Positions 42,840 to 51,000 of a DNA stretch of 64,000 nt are shown in pieces. Origin of the DNA: JACPYM01 sp963699175 (GTDB lineage Bacteria; Acidobacteriota; Blastocatellia; RBC074); assembly GCA_963699175.1 (NCBI GenBank), contig OY969418.1:4960001-5024000 (forward strand), written 5' to 3'. Under the pieces are notes generated by a model that saw only the letters and a list, made by a program, of their open reading frames with translations, was not told where the DNA came from and did not search any database. Within the stretch, counting starts at the first letter, position 1; the number at the start of each line of letters is the position of its first letter. Both the position numbers and the translations under genes were made by a program.

Positions 42840-44105
42840 TTAGTCAGCCTTCGGTTCGGGTTTGAAGCTCAGCTTCTTGTTCGTGTTCCACAACTCATCC
42901 CACGTGATGCACTCCTTGCGATAAGCGGCTTCGCGTCCGAGGATCGCCATGAAGGTGCTCTCGACGCCGTACTTGGTATCGTTGCGGTACTTGTCTTCAC
43001 CCTCACCTGTGCCAAGTACGCTGGCGACAAAGGTGGCGGCTTCCTGATCATAATGCTTATCGTCATTGCCTTCGTAACGGTAGACCATCGGATTGTCTTC
43101 GCCACGCCGTTTGGGTATGCCTTCGATGCGCGTGCCGCCCGTGCCACCCTTGCCAGCAGTAGTGGTGAAGGTGCCCTTCGAGCCGCGAATCGTCTCCGAT
43201 ACATCGCCGCGCACGCCATCAATCTGCACGCAGGTGTTGTTGAGCAGCACTTGATTCGGATACTCGTAGACGATGTTGAAGTGGTCGTAGATGTGGCCAA
43301 TGTCTTTGCGCCAGAGCCTTCCGCCGCTGCCGTAGGCTTTGATCGGGTGCGAGCCGAGCATCCAGCTAATCACGTCCATGTTATGGATGTTCTGCTCGAC
43401 GATGTGATCGCCGCAGAGCCAGGTGAAGTAGTACCAGTTGCGAATCTGCCAGTCGAGTTCGGACTTCATCTCCGCACGTTTCTCGCGCCGCCACAGATCG
43501 CCCTGATCCCAGGCCGAATGCGCCATGGCGATGGTGCCGAGCGCGCCTTCGTCAATCAGCTTTTTGCAGGCGCGATAGGCTTTTGAGTAGTGGCGTTGCA
43601 AGCCGACAACGACGGTCAGATTCTGCGCTTTGGTCTTCTCGCCCGCTTCCATCACAGTGTGGCAGCCGGGCACGTCCACGGCCAGCGGCTTTTCGGCGTA
43701 GATGTGCTTCTTGGCGTTGGCCGCGGCCTTGAAATGTTCGGGGCGGAAGCCAGGCGGGGTGGTCAATAGTACGGCGTCCACTTTCGAGCCGATGACTTCT
43801 TTGTAGGCATCAATACCAAGGTGCGCATTTTTGGCGTCAACTTTGAATTTATCTTTGGCCTTGTTGAGTTGATCTTGGAAATAATCGGCTAGCGCGACGA
43901 TTTTGGCTTTGCCGGTTGCTTCGAGCAGCGAAGCGTCGCGCGTGCCCTGGCCGCCGTTGCCGACCCAGCCGACTTCTACCATTGAATTGGCGGCGCTGCC
44001 TCGCACCGATTTGGCTTCGACGATGGTGAAGGTCGAAGCTGCGGCGGCTACAGCACTGCTTTTGACAAACGTCCTGCGTGTCACGAGATCATTTTTCTTG
44101 CTCAT
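42840..44105 (-). CDS. Tat-exported Gfo/Idh/MocA family oxidoreductase
   Basis: A 421-residue NAD(P)-dependent oxidoreductase acting on sugars or cyclitols. The N-terminal TRRTFVKSSAVAAAAS is a twin-arginine signal; the Rossmann part follows (VEVGWVGNGGQGTRD), with AEKPLAVD (the EKP motif near residue 140) and the GDHIVEQNIHNMDVISWML segment, which supplies the catalytic His. Export of the enzyme with bound cofactor is typical of the Planctomycetes/Acidobacteriota branch of this family. The substrate cannot be told. It has its own terminator downstream and diverges from the sanA-like gene. Confidence 0.9.
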   Translation of the reverse strand: MSKKNDLVTRRTFVKSSAVAAAASTFTIVEAKSVRGSAANSMVEVGWVGNGGQGTRDASLLEATGKAKIVALADYFQDQLNKAKDKFKVDAKNAHLGIDAYKEVIGSKVDAVLLTTPPGFRPEHFKAAANAKKHIYAEKPLAVDVPGCHTVMEAGEKTKAQNLTVVVGLQRHYSKAYRACKKLIDEGALGTIAMAHSAWDQGDLWRREKRAEMKSELDWQIRNWYYFTWLCGDHIVEQNIHNMDVISWMLGSHPIKAYGSGGRLWRKDIGHIYDHFNIVYEYPNQVLLNNTCVQIDGVRGDVSETIRGSKGTFTTTAGKGGTGGTRIEGIPKRRGEDNPMVYRYEGNDDKHYDQEAATFVASVLGTGEGEDKYRNDTKYGVESTFMAILGREAAYRKECITWDELWNTNKKLSFKPEPKAD

Positions 44106-44310
44106 AATCGTCCTCTCACTTTGAGGTTAAGGGCGCAGCCGGGCGGGCCGACGCAGATCCTTGAACCGGAGTTGTATTCAGTCAACGAATTGCGGGGAAG
44201 CGATCAAACGATCCAATCCTAGTTTAGTGATTGTCTGATCTTTGTACGGGCGCATTGTAGACAAACCAGGCAGAATTGGTAAAGCCAATTTGAGCACGCC
44301 GGTATTTGGC

Positions 44311-44340
44311 TTGACAGTTTGCGTGGGCAGATAGTTTGAT
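44311..44340 (+). promoter_or_regulatory. Candidate promoter of the sanA-like gene
   Basis: A perfect TTGACA (44311-44316), 18 bp spacer and a weak TTTGAT (44335-44340), 45 bp before the ATG. The -35 is consensus, the -10 matches three of six. The divergent Gfo/Idh gene starts 205 bp to the left. Confidence 0.4.
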
Positions 44341-44384
44341 AGCCGTTGCCCCCTATCGCTCAGTTTTCGCGTACTGGTGCTTCG

Positions 44385-45032
44385 ATGGCAAGTCGTTCGC
44401 GTTTTCCCATCTTGGTTGGTCTTTTGCTTTTGGCCGCCCTTTTTTTCGGGGCCATACACGCCGAAGTTCACCGCTACGACAACCGTATCATCGGCGACCC
44501 AGACCGGCTCGATACGGAGAGTTGGCAGCGTCCGCGCGTAGCCGTCGTCTTTGGCGCGAGTGTTTTCAGCAACGGCGATCTATCGCCCGTGTTGGAAGAC
44601 CGCATGGATACGGCCATCGAGCTTTATCGCGCTAAAAAGATTGATCGCATTCTGGTCTCTGGCGACAACCGCCATCACAGCTACAACGAGCCGAAGGCAA
44701 TGTACGAATATCTCATCACCCACGCGGTGGATAAACATGATGTGGTGATTGATTATGCCGGGCGCTCGACTTATGAGACATGTCTACGCGCGAAAGAGGT
44801 CTTTGGCTTGGAGCGCACGGTGTTGGTGACGCAAGGATTTTATTTGCCACGCGCGCTTTATCTGGCTAATGAGTTGGGGCTGAATGCGGTAGGTGTGGCG
44901 AGCGACATCAAGCTGAAGGGCGAAGTGGATTATCAGCGCGTGCGCGAGTGGGCGGCCGAGGTCAAAGCTTATTTCAACCTGCACCTTGCGCCGCCGGATA
45001 CGCTCTTGGGCGAGCGCGTGCCGATCAAGTAA
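44385..45032 (+). CDS. SanA/YdcF-like DUF218 membrane protein
   Basis: A 215-residue protein with one N-terminal membrane helix (about residues 8-26) and a DUF218 domain: AVVFGASVFSNGDLSPVLEDRMDTAIELY, ILVSGDNRHHSYNEP, AMYEYLI, DYAGRSTYETCLRAKEVFGLERTVLVTQGFYLPRALYLANELGL in parts. This matches SanA (vancomycin sensitivity, envelope barrier) rather than ElyC. It probably works at the outer face of the inner membrane. Start at ATG 44385 just before the helix. It precedes the pheA promoter by 55 bp. Confidence 0.85.
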   Translation: MASRSRFPILVGLLLLAALFFGAIHAEVHRYDNRIIGDPDRLDTESWQRPRVAVVFGASVFSNGDLSPVLEDRMDTAIELYRAKKIDRILVSGDNRHHSYNEPKAMYEYLITHAVDKHDVVIDYAGRSTYETCLRAKEVFGLERTVLVTQGFYLPRALYLANELGLNAVGVASDIKLKGEVDYQRVREWAAEVKAYFNLHLAPPDTLLGERVPIK

Positions 45033-45069
45033 AGTGCGCCGTTTATATAACTATTGAGTTTGCTTATGT

Positions 45070-45085
45070 CAGGCCCCAAGGCCTG
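45070..45085 (+). promoter_or_regulatory. Dyad adjoining the pheA promoter, possible operator
   Basis: CAGGCC-CCAA-GGCCTG is a perfect 6-bp dyad ending two bases before the -35 of the pheA-aroF promoter. It has no U-run, so it is a poor terminator for the upstream gene; its position suits a repressor or activator site. No known protein can be assigned. Confidence 0.35.
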
Positions 45086-45087
45086 GC

Positions 45088-45116
45088 TTGACAGCGCTCG
45101 TGGCAACGCGGATAAT
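45088..45116 (+). promoter_or_regulatory. Sigma-70-type promoter of the pheA-aroF operon
   Basis: Perfect TTGACA (45088-45093), exactly 17 bp, then GATAAT (45111-45116), one mismatch from consensus. Transcription would begin near 45123, 26 bases before the leader peptide, leaving a leader of about 265 nt before pheA. Confidence 0.8.
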
Positions 45117-45148
45117 CCGCCGCGTTCAACTGTCTTTGTTTATTCTTT

Positions 45149-45286
45149 ATGAATCGCAAGTTCGCTACAACGCAGAACACTGATCGCCGTGCAACTTTGC
45201 AGCAATGGTGCGCTCGCTCTTCCTTCGCGTTTAGCTTCTACTTTTATTTTAGCTACACCGGAAGGGTCGGAGGCTCGCTCACCTGA
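45149..45286 (+). CDS. Phe/Tyr-rich leader peptide of the pheA-aroF attenuator
   Basis: A 45-codon frame from ATG 45149 to TGA 45284-45286. Codons 26-36 read FAFSFYFYFSY: five Phe and three Tyr in eleven, an extreme run for such a short peptide. It lies between the operon promoter and an intrinsic terminator directly before pheA (prephenate dehydratase) and aroF (DAHP synthase), exactly where the pheL leader sits in enteric bacteria. A ribosome starved for charged tRNA-Phe or tRNA-Tyr would stall in this run. No clear Shine-Dalgarno is present, a weakness, although several well-supported genes here (for example fni) also lack one. Including Tyr codons fits a control that senses both end products of the shared pathway. 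Confidence 0.78.
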   Translation: MNRKFATTQNTDRRATLQQWCARSSFAFSFYFYFSYTGRVGGSLT

Positions 45287-45324
45287 AACCTGATAGACAA
45301 GCGAGATTACAACGACGGCCCTTC
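45261..45324 (+). promoter_or_regulatory. Antiterminator pairing of the pheA-aroF leader
   Basis: GAAGGGTCG (45261-45269), inside the leader peptide just after the Phe/Tyr run, pairs with CGGCCCTTC (45316-45324) in nine positions, one of them G-U. The second strand is the left arm of the terminator, so the two folds exclude each other: the 2:3 antiterminator of classical attenuation. A ribosome that finishes the leader would cover the first strand and let the terminator form. Confidence 0.65.
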
Positions 45325-45357
45325 TTTCAAACGCGAGAGAAGGGCCGTTCGGTTTTT
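45315..45357 (+). terminator. Attenuator terminator before pheA
   Basis: ACGGCCCTTCT (45315-45325) and its exact complement (45338-45348) form an 11-bp, GC-rich stem with a 12-base loop, followed by TCGGTTTTT. It ends 31 bp before pheA and after the leader peptide, so it would stop transcription into the operon unless the antiterminator forms. Confidence 0.85.
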
Positions 45358-45388
45358 ATGAGCAGTATTCTCTGATAGGTAAGCAACG

Positions 45389-46240
45389 ATGGATCAAATT
45401 GCCGACAAACCCAGAGTAGCCTTTCAAGGCGAACCGGGCGCATTCAGTGGTGAGGCCGCCCGGAAGCTTTTGGGCGAAGAGATCGAATTGGCGCCTTGCG
45501 AAACCTTCGAACAGATGTTCGCAGCGGTTGAACACGGCACGTGTCAATACTGTCTCGCGCCGATTGAAAATTCGCTCTTCGGTTCGGTCTATCAAAACTA
45601 CGATCTATTGCTCAAACACAATCTGCGCATTGTGGGCGAAGTCAACTTGCGTATCGTGCACAACTTGATTGCGTCGCCGGGCACGAAATTCGAAACAATT
45701 CGAAAGGTCTATTCGCACCCAGTCGCACTTGGCCAATGTCTGAACTTCTTTGCTGCGCATCCACAATTGAAGGCGGTGGCGGCTTATGACACAGCCGGTA
45801 GCGTCAAGTTGATTATGCAACAGCCGGAACCCGGCGCGGCAGCGATTGCCAGCACGGCCGCGGCGGAAGTTTACGGCGCACACATTTTATTGCCAGGCAT
45901 CGAGGATGATCGGCAAAACTTCACCCGCTTCCTGCAACTCACGCACGAGAGCGAAACGGGCGAGCCACCCGAAGCCGCCGATAAAACCTCTGTCGTTTTT
46001 GCGCTGGAAAATCTCCCAGGCGCACTCTTTCGCGCGATGGCCGTCTTTGCCCTGCGTGACATTGATCTGATCAAGATCGAATCGCGACCGCTAATTGGCC
46101 GCCCGTGGGAATATAGCTTTTACTTGGATTTTGGCGGCCATCTGGCCGAGGCGCGCGTGCAGAACGCGCTTTCGCATCTAAACGAATTTGCCCGCAACAT
46201 CAAAGTGCTGGGCTGTTATCAACGCGCGCTCGCCGAGTAA
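45389..46240 (+). CDS. pheA: Prephenate dehydratase
   Basis: A 283-residue cytoplasmic enzyme converting prephenate to phenylpyruvate, the committed step to phenylalanine. The catalytic domain (about residues 8-190) has AFQGEPGAFSGEAA, CLAPIENSLFGSV and, late in the domain, IASTAAAEVYG...NFTRFL with the TRF motif. A C-terminal ACT domain (about 200-280) has ENLPGALFRAMAVFALRDIDLIKIESRPLIGRPWEYSFYLDF in parts, the ESRP motif that binds Phe for feedback inhibition. No chorismate mutase domain is fused. It follows the attenuator and precedes aroF by 98 bp. Confidence 0.96.
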   Translation: MDQIADKPRVAFQGEPGAFSGEAARKLLGEEIELAPCETFEQMFAAVEHGTCQYCLAPIENSLFGSVYQNYDLLLKHNLRIVGEVNLRIVHNLIASPGTKFETIRKVYSHPVALGQCLNFFAAHPQLKAVAAYDTAGSVKLIMQQPEPGAAAIASTAAAEVYGAHILLPGIEDDRQNFTRFLQLTHESETGEPPEAADKTSVVFALENLPGALFRAMAVFALRDIDLIKIESRPLIGRPWEYSFYLDFGGHLAEARVQNALSHLNEFARNIKVLGCYQRALAE

Positions 46241-46338
46241 AGGGGCACGCATACTTTTTCATTCATTCGCACTGATCGAGTTTAGACGAGGAATCACACG
46301 TCTCACATCAACTATCTCACTTACAGGAGCACATAATC

Positions 46339-47358
46339 ATGATCGTAGCAATGCAACCGGGAGCCACTGAGGCACAGATCAATCATATCTGCGACCGCAT
46401 CCGCGAGTTCGGCTATGCCCCGCATGTTATCAAAGGCACTGAGCGCACCGTCATCGCCGCTGTTGGCCCAGGCGATAAGAAAGAGCATATCGAGCACATG
46501 AAATCCGCTGATGGCGTCGAGGATGCGTTCCCGATCCTGCAACCCTTCAAGCTAGTCAGCAAAGAGGTCAAGAAGCAGCGGTCAGTAATCAAAGTTGGCG
46601 ACGTTTCTATCGGTGACGGCGGCTTCGTAGTGATGGCTGGCCCGTGTTCGGTTGAAGGCCGTGAACAGCTTCTCTCAACCGCAGAGGCCGTTGCCAAAAA
46701 CGGCGCGCACTTGTTGCGCGGCGGTGCGTACAAACCACGCACCTCACCCTACGATTTCCAGGGCATGGCGGAGGAAGGCCTGAAACTGCTGGCTGAAGCG
46801 CGTGAGAAGACAGGGCTAAAAGTTATTACGGAAGTGCTCGACAGTGATGATGTCGAGTTGGTCGCGGAATACGCTGATATTTTGCAGATTGGCGCGCGGA
46901 ACATGCAGAACTTCGCTTTGCTTAAAAAGCTTGGCACGATTGGCAAGCCTGTGATGCTCAAACGCGGCTTGTCGGCTACGATCAAAGAGTTCCTACTCTC
47001 GGCTGAGTATATCGTCTCGCACGGCAATCCCGATGTGATCTTGTGCGAGCGTGGCATTCGGACCTTCGAAACCGTGACGCGCAATACATTGGATCTGGCT
47101 GCCGTGCCGGTTATCAACGAACTGAGTCACTTGCCAATTATCATTGATCCTAGTCACGCCACTGGCAAACGCAGTCTGGTACGACCGCTGGCTAAAGCGG
47201 CGGTGGCCGTTGGAGCAGATGGGCTGATGACCGAAGTCCATCCTAAACCCGAAGAGGCATGGTCGGACGGGCCGCAGTCGCTGCGCTTTGAAGATTTCGC
47301 CGCGATGATGCAAGAGTTGCAACCTTACGTGAACCTGCGTAAGAGCGAACTCAACTAA
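46339..47358 (+). CDS. aroF: 3-Deoxy-7-phosphoheptulonate (DAHP) synthase, type I-beta
   Basis: A 339-residue enzyme joining phosphoenolpyruvate and erythrose-4-phosphate, the first step of aromatic amino-acid synthesis. Residues 1-70 form the ferredoxin-like regulatory domain (MIVAMQPGATEAQINHICDRI) typical of the beta subtype. The barrel then shows VMAGPCSVEGREQL (near 103), RGGAYKPRTSPYDFQG (near 130), QIGARNMQNFALLKKLG (near 190) and IIDPSHATGKRSLV (near 270), the substrate- and metal-binding motifs. It is transcribed with pheA, so the attenuator would also set entry into the pathway. A long hairpin follows the stop. Confidence 0.97.
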   Translation: MIVAMQPGATEAQINHICDRIREFGYAPHVIKGTERTVIAAVGPGDKKEHIEHMKSADGVEDAFPILQPFKLVSKEVKKQRSVIKVGDVSIGDGGFVVMAGPCSVEGREQLLSTAEAVAKNGAHLLRGGAYKPRTSPYDFQGMAEEGLKLLAEAREKTGLKVITEVLDSDDVELVAEYADILQIGARNMQNFALLKKLGTIGKPVMLKRGLSATIKEFLLSAEYIVSHGNPDVILCERGIRTFETVTRNTLDLAAVPVINELSHLPIIIDPSHATGKRSLVRPLAKAAVAVGADGLMTEVHPKPEEAWSDGPQSLRFEDFAAMMQELQPYVNLRKSELN

Positions 47359-47376
47359 TCATTATTACGCGACCCT

Positions 47377-47412
47377 GCTGTGCTGCTGGCCTAGTGAGGC
47401 CAGCAGCACAGC
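47377..47412 (+). terminator. Strong hairpin after aroF
   Basis: A perfect 15-bp stem, GCTGTGCTGCTGGCC (47377-47391) with 47398-47412, six-base loop. The T-tract behind it is weak (CTTGATTT), so termination may be partial or factor-aided. Confidence 0.6.
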
Positions 47413-47500
47413 CTTGATTTCAACTGTCTTGCTCTTCGACAACGTTGCATGCAAAAATCCCTACTTGTTAGGATAGCTGACTGTTACCAACTGCTTATCT

Positions 47501-47752
47501 ATGAAGGTCAAAAAAACAGCTCTGATCGTCTGCAATAATGGCAAGGAGTATTGGATTACCCAGAAACAATTCTGGAAGTGGGTACGAGAAGGCGTGGTCA
47601 CGCAAACCGGCGACTATCCTCTAACCGGACGCTTCCGCGGTCGAGAAGACCAATTGCTCATCACGATTAGCCATATCGTGCTCAACCATGCCACCCCCAA
47701 CCATACAGCCGAGGTGCTAAAGAACCGGCGGATCAGGAAACACAAACCCTGA
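47501..47752 (+). CDS. Small basic protein of unknown function
   Basis: An 83-residue, strongly basic protein (KKTALIVCNNGKEYWITQKQFWKWVREGVV, split here for reading, then RFRGREDQLL, ending in RRIRKHKP). The aromatic-rich first half and basic tail suggest a small nucleic-acid-binding or membrane-associated role, but nothing specific is recognised. The ATG has no strong ribosome site. It lies between aroF and the first TonB receptor and could be independent of both. Confidence 0.5.
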   Translation: MKVKKTALIVCNNGKEYWITQKQFWKWVREGVVTQTGDYPLTGRFRGREDQLLITISHIVLNHATPNHTAEVLKNRRIRKHKP

Positions 47753-48070
47753 TACACACGTGCCCTTTGTTGATATTACTGACCCGCCAAATCCAAAAAC
47801 TCAAACAAGATTCAGAAAAATGGACAAAATGACTTCCATACAATACTGTGCGCTCCCGTAAGTCTTTGATTATGTGTCACCAAATTTTCCCTCCTTCTGG
47901 GCATATCGTTTGCTTTCGCAGCACGACATCCTGTTCTATCTCCTAACTGATAGATCAAACCCGTCGGGCCTGACGGGACTTTTGCTAAAAATTAAATCGT
48001 TGAGGGTAGTTGGGCAAAGTCTCGTTGCGACCTATTTTCCGAAAACCTTCACCTCCAGGAGGCATCACGT
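47753..48070. other. Intergenic region of 318 bp before first TonB receptor
   Basis: No supported gene. A short hairpin CCCGTC-GGGCCT-GACGGG (47960-47977) followed by ACTTTTG could be a weak terminator or leader structure. AGGAGG lies just before the receptor ATG. No convincing promoter found. Confidence 0.4.
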
Positions 48071-51000
48071 ATGCAAAGCTTTCTTGCTCGGTTGACTTTA
48101 GTATGTCTGGTATTGGCGTGCGGTATGACCGCCGTCGCACAAACAGCAACAGCACCCATAGCCGGCGCAGTGGTTGACCAGAATGGCGCTGTTATTAGCG
48201 GCGCGCTTGTGCTGGTCAAGAACGACGCTACCGGCGCAGAATTTCAAGCAACGACATCAAGTAGCGGGAATTACACCGTCCCTGCTTTGAACGCGGGAAC
48301 TTACACAGTAACGGTCGAGGCCAAAGGCTTCAAGAAAGTCATCCTACAAGGCGTTAAGGTAGATGCTGGCGTGCCCGCGACTGCAAATATTACGCTCGAA
48401 ATCGGAGCTGCCAGTGAATCGGTCGTCGTGCAAGGCGGCGGCGAGATACTACAGACGCAGTCTGCTAACGTCTCTACTACACTATCCACTAATCAGATTG
48501 CCCAACTCCCGCTGCAATCTCGCAATGTCATGTACTTTCTCTCGCTGCTGCCGGGCGTAAGTACAGCGGCTACGGCGAGCATGCGCAACCCTATAGTTAA
48601 TGGCCTGCCTTCGAGCGCTTACAACGTTACGATTGATGGCCTCAACACGCAGGATAACCTGCTCAAGAGTACAGATGGATTCTTCAGCTACATCTCTCCG
48701 AGCGTTGACGCCATCCAGGAAGTCACACTTTCCACTGCCACACCGGGGGCTGAAAGCGCAGGTCAAGGTGCGATCCAAGTCAAGTTCGTTACCCGGCAAG
48801 GAACCAACGAATACCACGGCAGCACTTACTATTACTTTCGCTCAGACGCTCTGAATTCCAACTACTGGTTCAACAATCGTGACTCCAGGGGATATGACGT
48901 TGAAGCGGCTCAATTCTGTCAACACTTCGCTACACCCACGACGGGTAAGCCATATAACCCTGACACATGTCATGCCGCGCGTGCCAGAGCGCTGTTTCAT
49001 CAGGTCGGTGGCCGTGTGGGCGGTCCAATCTCAATCCCGAAACTTTTCAATGGCAAGGACAAAGCTTTCTTCTTTGTCAATTTTGAAGAGTTTCGCCAGC
49101 CCAACGCCGTCAACAGAACCCGAACCATCCTGAACCCGATCACGCAGACTGGTGTCTACCAGTACGTAGTCGGTGGTCAGACCCGAACCGTAGACCTGCT
49201 CGCTCTCGCGAGGGCCAATGGGCAGACGGCAACGATTGATCCGACGGTGGGGAAACTGTTGGGTGAGATTCGCAGCGCGACCGCCACCGCAGGCGGCATT
49301 ACGCAACAATCCGATCCCAACCTGCAGACCTATACATTTGCTAACTCTAGCCTGGGTAGACGCTACCTCCCGACAACACGCTTTGACATCAATCTGACGA
49401 GTAAGCATCACCTGGAGAACACCTATAACTATCAGAGTTATGCGACCGACCCTGATACGCTCAACAGCGTAGACCCAGCCTTTCCAGGTTTCGCCAATCA
49501 AGGGGGTCAGTTCTCAAACCGCTTTACAGAGGGGATCACGCTGCGTTCGACCTTAACACCCACGCTGGTCAATGAAGCGCGCTTCGGTTTGACCGGTGGC
49601 ACGGTGGTCTTCTTCCCACAAATCAACGCCGGACAATTCACCAACCAAGCTGGCTTCAGTCTCGGCATCAGTGCGGCAGGCATCAGCAATGCTACTGTGT
49701 CAACCGGGCCGCAGCGCCGCAATTCGCCGGTTTTTGACTACTCCGACATTGTAAGCTGGTCACGCGGTGCACACAGTCTTACCTTCGGTGGCCAATATAC
49801 CCGGATCGGTCTGTTTAATCAGAACCAAACGGTTGTACCCTCGATCACCTTTGGTCTGGCCACTGGCGACACGGCGCTTACCACCATGTTCAGTAGCGCG
49901 TCTATTGCCGCGAATTTCCCCAATGCCTCAACGGCCAACATCACCGCGGCCCAAAACCTCTACGCGGTCTTGACTGGACGTGTGACGGCCGTTACGGCGA
50001 ACGCCAGCCTGGATGAAGCGAGTAACCAATATAAATATCTCGCCAACCGGAATCAGCGCATTCGGCAGAAAGAGTTTGGTTTCTTTGCGCAGGATTCCTG
50101 GCGCGCACGGCCAAACCTAACACTCACCGGGGGCTTGCGTTGGGAGTTGCAAATGCCCTTCACCGTGCAAAACAGCATCTATTCGACAACCTCTTACAAC
50201 GGTCTCTTTGGCGAGTCAGGGCCAAATCTTTTCAAGCCCGGCACGCTCGCGGGTAGTCCGACGTCATACACACAGGTCAAGAAGGGCGACAGACTGTATG
50301 AGCCTGACTACGGAAACTTTGCGCCGAGCATCGGCTTTGCCTGGACTCCCGCTGCCAAGAGTGGCTGGCTCAAACACTTGATCGGCGAGGGCGGACAGAC
50401 AGTGCTGCGTGGCGGTTACTCAATCGCTTACGAACGCAACGGAACCAATGCGGCCATCAGCTTCTTTGGGGCCAATCCTGGCATTAATTTCAGTGCTACG
50501 CGCAGTACCGCGATTGGCAACCTTGTGACCAACACTGGCACCGATACACTGCCGGTCTTGTTGAGCCAAACCAGCCGACTTGGTCCGGGCGCTTTCCCGA
50601 GCGCGCCGACCTATCCGTTCCTTGGAACGATCAATGATCAGGTAAATATCTTTGAGCCTGGTCTCAAGACCCCTTACGCTCAATCTTGGACTTTCGCCAT
50701 CCAGCGCGAGATTACCAAGGATATGGCCGTCGAGGTGCGTTATGTCCACACCTTCAACCTGCAGCAATGGGTTACCTACCAACACAATGAGACCAACATT
50801 GTGGAGAATGGGTTCCTGAACGAGTTCAAGCTGGCGCAAGCCAACTTGCAGGCCAACATCGCGGCAGGGCGTGGCAACACCTTCAAATACTTCGGGCCCG
50901 GAACGAATACTTCGCCCTTGCCGATCTACCTGGCGTATTTCCAGGGATTACCGGCTGCACAAGCTGGCAATACGGCAAATTACACTTCTGCCAACTTTGG

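Noticed and set aside
45356..45595. A 79-codon minus-strand ORF over the pheA start
   Set aside because: It is antisense to the conserved N-terminus of prephenate dehydratase and lacks any own support.
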